From contig NC_091120.1 in the NCBI RefSeq assembly GCF_040183065.1, positions 182,988,396 through 183,052,395 on the forward strand: DNA of 64,000 nucleotides. The letters are read 5' to 3'. This stretch comes from Periplaneta americana (Eukaryota; Arthropoda; Insecta; Blattodea; Blattidae). Under the pieces are notes generated by a model, which had not been told where the DNA came from, ran no database searches, and saw nothing but the letters and a program-made list of their open reading frames with translations. Shown in pieces: positions 31,112 to 42,740 of the stretch; within the stretch, counting starts at the first letter, position 1, and each line of letters begins with the position of its first letter. The translations under genes and the position numbers were made by a program.

Positions 31112-32033
31112 CATGAGTCATTCAATAATTTTGGCAACATTTGAAATAACGAAAAAAAAAAAAAAAAGCATTTTTGGAACAGTCACATTGTTGCAGTGCT
31201 CAACATGAAGAACCAGCTTCCATGCCTCAGGGAGACGACGGATGCCTTCCACAGCGTCTTATTGTACTAATCATCGAACGGACTGCTCTACTGCAGCTAT
31301 AATTGCCTGTCTGGTTTTAAAGCAAACTCCTCTAAGTGGTAATTTCATATTTGGGAAAAAGGCAAAATCACATGGGCTCATATCTGGGGAGTATGGAGGA
31401 TACTCCAGAATTTCCCAGTTCCATCCTCGAAGTAAATTAACCACAGGGACAGCTATGTGAAAGCGAGCACCATCATGTAACAAAATAGGATGAGAATTCA
31501 GGAGATTTGGACGTAAATGGTGTCCCAGAAAGTAACTGTAACATGCACCATTCACATGATTTCCCGCAGGAACTGAATGAGTGACAAGGACACGTCAAAA
31601 CCATAAGCAACAATGAACATGACTTTAAGTGGATCCTGTTCTTGGCGATACCTTTTTGGCCGCCACTAATTTGTCTCTTCAATTTTGGTTGGTAGCATCG
31701 AACCCAGGTTTCATCTAAAGTTATGGTACATTGACGTCGCTCTATCACAAGCTTCCAGTAATGCTGTATGGCATTGTCGAGCAACCTTGCCTCTTGCAAT
31801 CTGAATTTTAATTAAGCATCTTTGTTTGTAATTGCTAAACATTTTAGAGCTCTACAGATAACAGTCTACAAATTAAACTCACTACAAATATCTTATAAAT
31901 GAGATCATTGTCTTCAAACTCACAGATAACACACATCAGATGCTCTGTTTTCTCATTGTTATCGGGTTGCATCATTTACCGCTGATAGCACCACATACAA
32001 ACATTGTTGCCACTAATTACTGAATGGCCCCTG
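31112..32033 (-). mobile_element. mariner element with internal deletion and decayed transposase
   Basis: Terminal inverted repeats CATGAGTCATTCAATAATT (left) and CAGGGGCCATTCAGTAATT (right, reverse complement) are each flanked by TA. The minus strand carries transposase pieces in two frames: ITLDETWVRCYQPKLKRQ (31690 region), then LLHDGARFHIAVPVVNLLRG and YPPYSPDMSPCDFAFFPNMK, followed by IIAAVEQSVR. Frameshifts near 31500-31560 and a length of 922 bp, against about 1.3 kb for intact mariners, show it is inactive. Confidence 0.88.
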
Positions 32034-32109
32034 TATTACGAATTTGAGTATATCATTCTCATGCTGTTGTTTTATTAGCCCTATGTGGTTGAATAATATG
32101 TTAAGAGCT

Positions 32110-34735
32110 ATAGGAAATAAAATAGAATTATTTAATATGACTGTCGGAATTATTATAAAATTAATATTTCTTTCCACTTGTAACTTAAAATAAAACAACG
32201 AAAAATATTGCCTAGATCAGATGAATATTAAATGTGTGTTTGCACCACACGTCTGCAGACTACGTATAAGAATAAAATGTAATTATTTAATATGACTGCC
32301 GGAATTGTAAAATAAATATTTCTTTCCACTTGTAACTTAAAATAAAACAACGAAAAATATTGTCTAGATCAGATGAATATTAAATGTGTGTTTGCACCAC
32401 ACGTCTGCAGACTACGTATACGAATAAAATGGAATTATTTAATATGACTGCCGGAATTGTAAAATAAATATTTCTTTCCACTTGTAACTTAAAATAAAAC
32501 AACGAAAAATATTGTCTAGATCAGATGAATATTAAATGTGTGTTTGCACCACACGTCTGCAGACTACGTATACGAATAAAATGGAATTATTTAATATGAC
32601 TGCCGGAATTGTAAAATTAATATTTCTTTCCACTTGTAACTTAAAATAAAACAACGAAAAATATTGCCTAGATCAGATGAATATTAAATGTGTGTTTGCA
32701 CCACACGTCTGCAGACTACGTATAAGAATAAAATGTAATTATTTAATATGACTGCCGGAATTGTAAAATAAATATTTCTTTCCACTTGTAACTTAAAATA
32801 AAACAACGAAAAATATTGTCTAGATCAGATGAATATTAAATGTGTGTTTGTACCACACGTCTGCAGACTACGTATACGAATAAAATGGAATTATTTAATA
32901 TGACTGCCGGAATTGTAAAATAAATATTTCTTTCCACTTGTAACTTAAAATAAAACAACGAAAAATATTGTCTAGATCAGATGAATATTAAATGTGTGTT
33001 TGCACCACACGTCTGCAGACTACGTATAAGAATAAAATGGAATTATTTAATATGACTGCCGGAATTGTAAAATAAATATTTCTTTCTACTTGTAATTTAA
33101 AATAAAAGAACGAAAAATACTGTTTTGCCTAGATCAGATGAATATTAAATGTGTGTTTGCACCACACGTCTGCAGACTACGTATAAAAATAAAATGGAAT
33201 TATTTAATATGACTGCCGGAATTGTAAAATAAATATTTCTTTCCACTTGTAACTTAAAATAAAACAACGAAAAATATTGTCTAGATCAGATGAATATTAA
33301 ATGTGTGTTTGCACCACACGTCTGCAGACTACGTATACGAATAAAATGGAATTATTTAATATGACTGCCGGAATTGTAAAATAAATATTTCTTTCCACTT
33401 GTAACTTAAAATAAAACAACGAAAAATATTGTCTAGATCAGATGAATATTAAATGTGTGTTTGCACCACACGTCTGCAGACTACGTATAAGAATAAAATG
33501 GAATTATTTAATATGACTGCCGGAATTGTAAAATAAATATTTCTTTCCACTTGTAACTTAAAATAAAACAACGAAAAATATTGTCTAGATCAGATGAATA
33601 TTAAATGTGTGTTTGCACCACACGTCTGCAGACTACGTATAAGAATAAAATGGAATTATTTAATATGACTGCCGGAATTGTAAAATAAATATTTCTTTCT
33701 ACTTGTAATTTAAAATAAAAGAACGAAAAATACTGTTTTGCCTAGATCAGATGAATATTAAATGTGTGTTTGCACCACACGTCTGCAGACTACGTATAAG
33801 AATAAAATAGACTTATTTAATATGACTGCCGGAATTGTAAAATAAATATTTCTTTCTACTTGTAATTTAAAATAAAAGGACGAAAAATACTGTTTTGCCT
33901 AGATCAGATGAATATTAAATGTGTGTTTGCACCACACGTCTGCAGACTACGTATAAGAATAAAATGGAATTATTTAATATGACTGCCGGAATTGTAAAAT
34001 AAATATTTCTTTCTACTTGTAATTTAAAATAAAAGGACGAAAAATACTGTTTTGTCTAGATCAGATGAATATTAAATGCGTGTTTGCACCACACGTCTGC
34101 TGACTACGTATAAGAATAAAATGGAATTATTTAATATGACTGCGGGAATTGTAAAATAAATATTTCTTTCTACTTGTAATTTAAAATAAAAGAACGAAAA
34201 ATACTGTTTTGCCTAGATCAGATGAATATTAAATACGTGTTTGCACCGCAAGCCTGCAGACTACGTATAAGAATAAAATGGAATTATTTAATATGACTGC
34301 CGGAATTGTAAAATAAATATTTCTTTCTACTTGTAATTTAAAATATAAGAACGAAAAATACTGTTTTGCCTGGATCAGATGAATATTAAATGCGTGTTTG
34401 CACCACACGTCTGCAGACTACGTATAAGAATAAAATGGAATTATTTAATATGACTGCCGGAATTGTAAAATAAATATTTCTTTCTACTTGTAATTTAAAA
34501 TAAAAGAACGAAAAATACTGTTTTGCCTAGATCAGATGAATATTAAATGCGTGTTTGCACCACACGTCTGCAGACTACGTATAAGAATAAAATGGAATTA
34601 TTTAATATGACTGCCGGAATTGTAAAATAAATATTTCTTTCTACTTGTAATTTAAAATAAAAGAACGAAAAATACTGTTTTGCCTAGATCAGATGAATAT
34701 TAAATGTGTGTTTGCACCACACGTCTGCAGACTAC
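32110..34735 (+). repeat. Satellite array, 152/157-bp units, left block
   Basis: About 17 head-to-tail units. The landmark GTCTGCAGACTACGTATA recurs at 152-bp spacing in the left part and 157-bp spacing in the right part. The 157-bp type carries CTTGTAATTTAAAATAAAAG and ACTGTTTTGCC in place of the ATTGTC-type stretch. Units of the two types are partly interleaved near 33120-33780, then only the 157-bp type remains. The array resumes in the same orientation at 44556. Confidence 0.95.
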
Positions 34736-34970
34736 AGTAGATAAGAAATGACGGGAACCGCCTGGAGTTAGGCTGGCTAAATGGAGGTAGGGGGTTCCAT
34801 GTGACGTCACAGGGGGCGTGGCCAAAGTATTACGTCATAGTGGGCGTGGCCAAATTATTGCGTCATGGGCGGGGCTTAAGTTATGACGTCACGGAGGGGG
34901 TGGGGGGCTTAAAGTATGACGTAGGAAAAGGGCGTAACTTAAATTACGTCATAAGAGTTCAAGGTTAAAG
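34736..34970 (+). promoter_or_regulatory. GC-rich element terminus with CRE-like and GC-box-like motifs
   Basis: The outer ~230 bp of each arm are GC-rich in an AT-rich setting. They contain the palindrome TGACGTCA (34802-34809, 34884-34891), several lone TGACGT or ACGTCA sites, two GGGCGTGGCC and one GGGCGGGGC. The mirror copy lies at about 44321-44555. The motifs resemble ATF/CREB and Sp1/KLF sites. A role in transcription or end recognition is inferred. Confidence 0.5.
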
Positions 34971-35480
34971 TGTGTTGTCATGCAGGTATATAATGGCATG
35001 ACAAGTTCATACATGTTTATCTCCTCAATGTGGGGGGCTTAAATTATGACGTAGGAAAGTGGCGTAACGTAATAAATGGCAATCTAAGAGTTCAAGGTTA
35101 AAGTGTGACGTAATGCATGTAATGGCATGACATGTTTATCTCCTCAATGTGGAAATTATGACGTAGGAAAGGGGCGTAACTTAAATTACGTCAAGGTTAA
35201 AGTGTGACGTGTGGGCATGTAATGGCATAACAAGTTTATCTCCTCAATGTGGGAATTATGACGTAGGAAAGGGGCGTAACTTAAATTACGTCAAGGTTAA
35301 AGTGTGACGTCATACAGGTATGATGTTTATCCCCTCAATGTGGAAATTATGACGTAAGAAAGGGGCGTAACGTCATAAATGGCAATCTAAGAGTTCAAGG
35401 TTAAAGTGTGACGTGCAGGTATGTAATAGCATGACAAGTTCATACATGTTTATCTCATCAATGTCGCTATGTGTGCTGAG
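34900..35480 (+). repeat. Tandem repeats in left arm (GACGTAGGAAA-type)
   Basis: About five imperfect copies, each containing TATGACGTAGGAAAGGGGCG, TTCAAGGTTAAAGTGTGACG or a shortened form, and TTTATCTCCTCAATGTGG. Spacings vary from about 75 to 130 bp. The mirror copies are at 43811-44390. Confidence 0.8.
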
Positions 35481-35689
35481 TCATATCCGGCAATTGTTCT
35501 AGTTCATACATGTTTGAAAACTGCTATGTGTGCAAATATTATACATCCGGCGAAGAATTAATCTATCACACTTAAACACATACATTCTTCTAATGTAATG
35601 GTAATTTAATTGCTTGGGGAATGGGTGTTGGAATGTGGGACATAAATGGATAAAAAATTAATCTAGCACACTTGTAAATTAAACAGGAT

Positions 35690-36550
35690 GTGGCTGAAGT
35701 GACGTTATAAATTTGTAATTGAAGTTGGAAATGGGGGAGGGGGGGAAATTTGAAATACGAACGGCATAACTTAAAGTGTGGCGTCATAAATTTTTAATTG
35801 AAGTTGGAAATGTAATAATTTGAAATGTACATGTTCATACAAGTTTGTATAGTGGGGGGGGGGGATAGACAAGTTCATACATGTTTGTATATTTGAAAGT
35901 CAACGTGTCATATTACACAAATATTGCATGATGCAAATAATATGCAAGCTGTTAATTCACATCCGGTGAAGACGCAAGTGCTGAATAATGGCCAGCTATC
36001 CAATGGATGTCCTGAAACTGGTTGTACTTTAAGCCAATTGTTGAGTAATTGATAAAAAATATTAAGATTCTAATGTACTGGTAATTGAATTGATAAATAG
36101 TAATGGGAAATGGAAATTAGAATGGGGGAATTATTGATGGCGTAAATGGTTGTACTTTAAGCCAATTGACAAAAAAATTAATCTAGCACACTTGTAAATT
36201 AAACACATACATTCTTCTCATATTATTCCAATGTAATACATTTTGAGTGGTTTGTTTAGCGTATTTAATACATTATTACCAACATTAAATTCATCAGAAT
36301 GTGACATTATTATGATTTAGAGCAGTAATTGTAGCAGATAAATCAATGTAGATGTATATGTTGAAATGTGTAAATATTATGCAAGCTTGCTGAATCACTT
36401 CCGGCGACGATGCAATTGCTGAGTAATGATAAAAGCATGTTCTTTAAGCACCTACAACGTGTCATATTACACAAATATTGCATGATGCAAATAATATGCA
36501 AGCTGTTAATTCACATCCGGTGAAGACGCAAGTGCTGAATAATGGCCGCC

Positions 36551-36594
<44 letters not shown>

Positions 36595-37390
36595 GCTCCA
36601 ATTTAATACATTTTGAAGTAACATTTATTGGATTGATTAATAATTTAATACATTTTGAAGTAACATTTATTGGATTTATTTTAAGCTATATATTATTACC
36701 GAAGCACTTCGTAATATAGTAATTGCTTCTTCTTCTTCTCATTATTATTATTATTCGTCATAAAGAAGATTAAAGTGTGACGTTATAAATTTGTAATTGA
36801 AGTTGGAAATGGGTGAGGGCTGTTTTTAATTTGAAATACATACGTCATAACTTAAAGTGTGATGTTATAAATTTGTAATGAAGTTGGAAATGGGGGGGGG
36901 GAGGAAATTTGATAAAATTCTAATGTAATAGTAATTTAATTGATAAATAGTAATGGGTAAGGGAAATTCGCAAATGTTAATTGAAATTAGAAAGGGGGAA
37001 TTATTGATGGCGTAAATGGTTGTACTTTAAGCCAATTGATAAAAAAATTAATCTAGCACACTTGTAAATTAAACACATACATTCTTCTCATATTATTCCA
37101 ATGTAATACATTTTGAGTGGTTTGTTTAGCGTATTTAATACATTATTACCAACATTCAGAATGTGACATTATTATTTCATAATACAGTAATTGTAGCAGA
37201 TAAATCAATGTAGATGTATATGTTGAAGTGTGCAAATATTATACAAGCTTGCTTAATCACTTCCGACGACGATGCAATTGCTGAGTAATGATAAAAATAT
37301 GTTTTTGAAACATCTGCAACGTGTTATATTACACAAATATTGCATGATGCAAATAATATGCAAGCTGTTAATTGACATCCGGCGATTGTT
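35690..37390 (+). repeat. Large internal duplication within left arm
   Basis: The block 35690-36420 (GACGTTATAAATTTGTAATT ... TTCCGGCGACGATGCAATTG) is repeated, with indels, at 36778-37275. A separate ~85-bp segment with ATTGCATGATGCAAATAATA and CACATCCGGTGAAGACGC occurs at about 35904, 36462 and (diverged) 37314. A short hairpin ACCGAAGCACTTCGTAAT-like lies at 36697-36715. No coding sequence is supported. Mirror copies lie in the right arm. Confidence 0.75.
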
Positions 37391-37804
37391 CTCACAGCGT
37401 TTTATGTTACACAAATATTGTATTGATTACAAGTAAATAATAGCTTTCTGCTATGTGCGCAAATATTATGCAAGGTTGCTAATTTTATATCCGACGATGA
37501 AATTGCTGAGTAATGATAAAAAACATGTTTTTGATAATGACCTTGGAGGTAATATGGCTGGATGATGAGGTGAATTATTTAGAAGTGTAATGAAAGAAGT
37601 ATTGCAGTTTGGAATAATTGATATTGAACAAGTTTAGACAGCAGTGGGAGGGGGGGGGCAAGATGATGAATAATACGCTCGAATTTATACAACTATTACA
37701 CTATCACATATTTTATAAAAGATCTTTGTCAAAAAAAATTTGGTAGTGTAATAGCAGCCATAGCGTTAATAATGTATCACAATATTCATTTTTAATTTTA
37801 ATTT

Positions 37805-37915
37805 AGATGATACTGCATCCCCAGTCTCGGTTTGAGCTGAAGAAGAAGAAATCGCACAATTTAAATGCTCTGAGTGTAAAAAAAAAGTGACCATGATGAA
37901 GCGTGGTGAATGCTA
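37805..37915 (+). pseudogene. Possible small cysteine-containing exon, inward-facing
   Basis: After an acceptor-like TTTTAATTTTAATTTAG, one frame reads DDTASPVSV, a TGA stop, then AEEEEIAQFKCSECKKKVTM before TAA. The acidic run and CSEC are suggestive, but the frame carries a stop, and the same stop is present in the mirror copy (about 41375-41485, minus strand). Treat as a weak candidate remnant. Confidence 0.2.
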
Positions 37916-38857
37916 AGCTTGATTATGAAGAATCTTTTCGGAAATAGTTTTGCACTGTGATTTCTTTTATGTCTTAACCATCCATTTCCATCTCATATAA
38001 CCAAAGGGTTGGGTTCGTTTAGAGAATTAAACTATAACACTTTCCTTTCAGATATTAGTAATACTTTTCCAATATTGAGAATTGGTATATAGGATTTCAA
38101 ATATTAATAATCCTTAAGAATTGGTGTATAAGTTGAGATTATTCTAAACATATATGTTACAAGAATATAACATAATTCCAGTGGTAGCTTATTGATTTGG
38201 GAAGCGGTGGATTCATTACATGTTTGTATGATAAAACCTGAGGATGATTGAGAGAATGTCAATGATTAAACTGAACCTAATCATTGGGGATGGGGATGTG
38301 CTTGGTAAAAGAAAATAGTAACAACATAAAATTATGCGTATATATTTATTCATAAAAAGAAATACAATGCATTGAGTATTGAAATATATTTTCAGTTAGT
38401 GAATCCCAATTTTGATAATGTTTTCACCAAAATTGAAGAAATTTCTTCCAAATTATACACATAACTGATGATAAATAATTTTTCCATACCCTTTGTATAA
38501 ACACAACCAATAAGATGGCGCCAAGTGACGGGGTGTTTTCAGCATCCTTGCTGCAAATTGCCATGGAGACGGCGAGTTCATTTAAAATGCAGTTGTTTGT
38601 CCAAGCTTCTCGGAAACCATGTACATCATAATAGACGTTCTGAAAAAAAAAAAACGGTGTAGCATCATACATATTGTAAATTGTATAATGTCACAGAAAA
38701 TAGTAACACATACTTACATTTTTAAATATATGAAAGCACTTTATACATAATCCAATAGGAAACCTTGTACATCAATGGACGTCCTGAAACAAAATAAAAA
38801 TGTGTGGCATGGTACTTATTGTAAATTATATCACAGAAAAAAGTAACACATACTTAC

Positions 38858-39085
38858 ATTTTTAAACATATGATATGAGTAAAAGCACTTTATACATAAT
38901 CCAATAAGACACTTTGAACATTGTGTTCGAACAACGCTCTTACACCCCTTTTGCACACATCTCCTGCGACTTTTGAATGGGATATATTGTACCAAATGAT
39001 TTATACCATCATATCGATATTCTCTACTGTTATATGTAATCGGAGAACAAGTTAGTCTCACACCCGCTTTCTTTGTGATAAACAT
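38858..39085 (-). pseudogene. piggyBac-type zinc-ribbon exon, left-arm copy
   Basis: Mirror image of the exon at 40199-40426, with the same protein sequence and the same GTAAGTA splice donor immediately after codon 76. Directed outward, away from the palindrome centre. See the right-arm entry for motif detail. Confidence 0.6.
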
Positions 39086-39093
39086 TGCAACTG

Positions 39094-40190
39094 ATACGAA
39101 AATCGTAATCTTGTGACATATACGTTACAACTTGTCGAAAATCGTAATCTTGTGACATATATGTTACACCTTGTCGAAAATCGTAATCTTGTGACATATA
39201 TGTTACACCATGTCGAAAATCGTAATCTTGTGACATATATGTTACACCATGTCGAAAATCGTATTCTTGTTGCGATAATGCAACACCATGTCGAAAATCG
39301 TAATCTTGTGACATATATGTTACACCTTGTCGAAAATCGTAATCCTGTTGCGATAATGCAACACCATGTCGAAAATCGTAATCTTGTGACATATACGTTA
39401 CACCTTGTCGAAAATCGTAATCCTGTTGCGATAATGCAACACCATGTCGAAAATCGCAATCTTGTGACATATATGTTACACCTTGTCGAAAATCGTAATC
39501 TTGTGACATATAGGTTACAAATCCTGTTGCGATAATGCAACACCATGTCGAAAATCGTAATCTTGTGACATATACGTTACACCTTGTCGAAAATCGTAAT
39601 CCTGTTGCGATAATGCAACACCATGTCGAAAATCGCAATCTTGTGACATATATGTTACACCTTGTCGAAAATCGTAATCTTGTGACATATAGGTTACAAC
39701 TTGTCGAAAATCGTAATCTTGTGACATATACGTTACAGCTTGTCCAAAATCATAATCTTGTGACATATACGTTACAACTTGTCGAAAATCGTAATCTTGT
39801 GACATATACGTCACAACTTGTAGAAAAACATTCTCGACATGGTGTTGCATTATCGCAACAGGATTACGATTTTCGACAAGGTGTAACGTATATGTCACAA
39901 GATTACGATTTTCGACATGGTGTTGCATTATCGCAACAGGATTACGATTTTCGACAAGGTGTAACATATATGTCACAAGATTACGATTTTCGACATGGTG
40001 TTGCATTATCGCAACAAGAATACGATTTTCGACATGGTGTAACATATATGTCACAAGATTACGATTTTCGACATGGTGTAACATATATGTCACAAGATTA
40101 CGATTTTCGACAAGGTGTAACATATATGTCACAAGATTACGATTTTCGACAAGTTGTAACGTATATGTCACAAGATTACGATTTTCGTAT
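39094..40190. repeat. 39-bp tandem repeats at the palindrome centre
   Basis: About 19 units in one orientation (39094-39833), then about 9 units inverted (39834-40190). Two unit types alternate: one with CTTGTGACATATATGTTACA, one with CTGTTGCGATAATGCAACA. Both contain TCGAAAATCG. The 39-bp length is a multiple of three, so several frames stay open on both strands, giving 13-residue repeats such as VTYMSQDYDFRQG. Each unit holds its own small dyads (TTGCGATAATGCAA, GTGACATATATGTTAC). Confidence 0.92.
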
Positions 40191-40198
40191 CAGTTGCA

Positions 40199-40426
40199 AT
40201 GTTTATCACAAAGAAAGCGGGTGTGAGACTAACTTGTTCTCCGATTACATATAACAGTAGAGAATATCGATATGATGGTATAAATCATTTGGTACAATAT
40301 ATCCCATTCAAAAGTCGCAGGAGATGTGTGCAAAAGGGGTGTAAGAGCGTTGTTCGAACACAATGTTCAAAGTGTCTTATTGGATTATGTATAAAGTGCT
40401 TTTACTCATATCATATGTTTAAAAAT
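40199..40426 (+). pseudogene. piggyBac-type zinc-ribbon exon, right-arm copy
   Basis: From the ATG at 40199 the frame leads to INHLVQYIPFKSRRRCVQKG, then CKSVVRTQCSKC and GLCIKCFYSYH. The spacing C-X4-C-X7-C-X2-C-X4-C-X2-C-X4-H resembles the cysteine-rich C-terminal domain of piggyBac-type transposases. A donor AAT|GTAAGTA follows at 40427, and an acceptor TTTTGTTTCAG ends at 40501, after which the frame reads Asp-Val-His-stop. This would be the natural C-terminus. No transposase catalytic domain lies upstream, where the 39-bp repeats begin and this frame is closed. It may be a captured tail, or a small protein made only of this domain. Function unknown. Confidence 0.6.
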
Positions 40427-40501
40427 GTAAGTATGTGTTACTTTTTTTCTGTGATATAATTTACAATAAGTACCATGCCACACATTTTTATTTTGTTTCA
40501 G

Positions 40502-40940
40502 GACGTCCATTGATGTACAAGGTTTCCTATTGGATTATGTATAAAGTGCTTTCATATATTTAAAAATGTAAGTATGTGTTACTATTTTCTGTGACATTAT
40601 ACAATTTACAATATGTATGATGCTACACCGTTTTTTTTTTTTTTCAGAACGTCTATTATGATGTACATGGTTTCCGAGAAGCTTGGACAAACAACTGCAT
40701 TTTAAATGAACTCGCCGTCTCCATGGCAATTTGCAGCAAGGATGCTGAAAACACCCCGTCACTTGGCGCCATCTTATTGGTTGTGTTTATACAAAGGGTA
40801 TGGAAAAATTATTTATCATCAGTTATGTGTATAATTTGGAAGAAATTTCTTCAATTTTGGTGAAAACATTATCAAAATTGGGATTCACTAACTGAAAATA
40901 TATTTCAATACTCAATGCATTGTATTTCTTTTTATGAATA
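40502..40940 (+). other. Duplicated 3' exon region and AATAAA signal, right arm
   Basis: The sequence TATTGGATTATGTATAAAGT with its GTAAGTATGTGTTAC donor is repeated after 40527, and a second long T-tract acceptor ends at 40645 before AACGTCTATTATGATG. A 70-codon open stretch follows (no known domain). AATAAA near 40937 could end the transcript. The mirrored version runs on the minus strand of the left arm (38340-38790). Confidence 0.4.
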
Positions 40941-42690
40941 AATATATACGCATAATTTTATGTTGTTACTATTTTCTTTTACCAAGCACATCCCCATCCC
41001 CAATGATTAGGTTCAGTTTAATCATTGACATTCTCTCAATCATCCTCAGGTTTTATCATACAAACATGTAATGAATCCACCGCTTCCCAAATCAATAAGC
41101 TACCACTGGAATTATGTTATATTCTTGTAACATATATGTTTAGAATAATCTCAACTTATACACCAATTCTTAAGGATTATTAATATTTGAAATCCTATAT
41201 ACCAATTCTCAATATTGGAAAAGTATTACTAATATCTGAAAGGAAAGTGTTATAGTTTAATTCTCTAAACGAACCCAACCCTTTGGTTATATGAGATGGA
41301 AATGGATGGTTAAGACATAAAAGAAATTACAGTCCAAACTATTTCCGAAAAGATTCTTCATAATCAAGCTTAGCATTCACCACGCTTCATCATGGTCACT
41401 TTTTTTTTACACTCAGAGCATTTAAATTGTGCGATTTCTTCTTCTTCAGCTCAAACCGAGACTGGGGATGCAGTATCATCTAAATTAAAATTAAAAATGA
41501 ATATTGTGATACATTATTAACGCTATGGCTGCTATTACACTACCAAATTTTTTTTGACAAAGATCTTTTATAAAATATGTGATAGTGTAATAGTTGTATA
41601 AATTCGAGCGTATTATTCATCATCTTGCCCCCCCCTCCCACTGCTGTCTAAACTTGTTCAATATCAATTATTCCAAACTGCAATACTTCTTTCATTACAC
41701 TTCTAAATAATTCACCTCATCATCCAGCCATATTACCTCCAAGGTCATTATCAAAAACATGTTTTTTATCATTACTCAGCAATTTCATCGTCGGATATAA
41801 AATTAGCAACCTTGCATAATATTTGCGCACATAGCAGAAAGCTATTATTTACTTGTAATCAATACAATATTTGTGTAACATAAAACGCTGTGAGAACAAT
41901 CGCCGGATGTCAATTAACAGCTTGCATATTATTTGCATCATGCAATATTTGTGTAATATAACACGTTGCAGATGTTTCAAAAACATATTTTTATCATTAC
42001 TCAGCAATTGCATCGTCGTCGGAAGTGATTAAGCAAGCTTGTATAATATTTGCACACTTCAACATATACATCTACATTGATTTATCTGCTACAATTACTG
42101 TATTATGAAATAATAATGTCACATTCTGAATGTTGGTAATAATGTATTAAATACGCTAAACAAACCACTCAAAATGTATTACATTGGAATAATATGAGAA
42201 GAATGTATGTGTTTAATTTACAAGTGTGCTAGATTAATTTTTTTATCAATTGGCTTAAAGTACAACCATTTACGCCATCAATAATTCCCCCTTTCTAATT
42301 TCAATTAACATTTGCGAATTTCCCTTACCCATTACTATTTATCAATTAAATTACTATTACATTAGAATTTTATCAAATTTCCTCCCCCCCCCCATTTCCA
42401 ACTTCATTACAAATTTATAACATCACACTTTAAGTTATGACGTATGTATTTCAAATTAAAAACAGCCCTCACCCATTTCCAACTTCAATTACAAATTTAT
42501 AACGTCACACTTTAATCTTCTTTATGACGAATAATAATAATAATGAGAAGAAGAAGAAGCAATTACTATATTACGAAGTGCTTCGGTAATAATATATAGC
42601 TTAAAATAAATCCAATAAATGTTACTTCAAAATGTATTAAATTATTAATCAATCCAATAAATGTTACTTCAAAATGTATTAAATTGGAGC

Positions 42691-42740
<50 letters not shown>

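Noticed and set aside
32110..34735. CRISPR array
   Set aside because: Units of 152-157 bp repeat over their whole length with no unique spacers, in an insect genome.
39030..40254. Long ORFs (140-239 codons) on both strands with 13-residue repeats
   Set aside because: As proteins they are not supported: several frames and both strands are open at once because of the 39-bp period. Reported as a repeat and kept as a low-level possibility in the findings.
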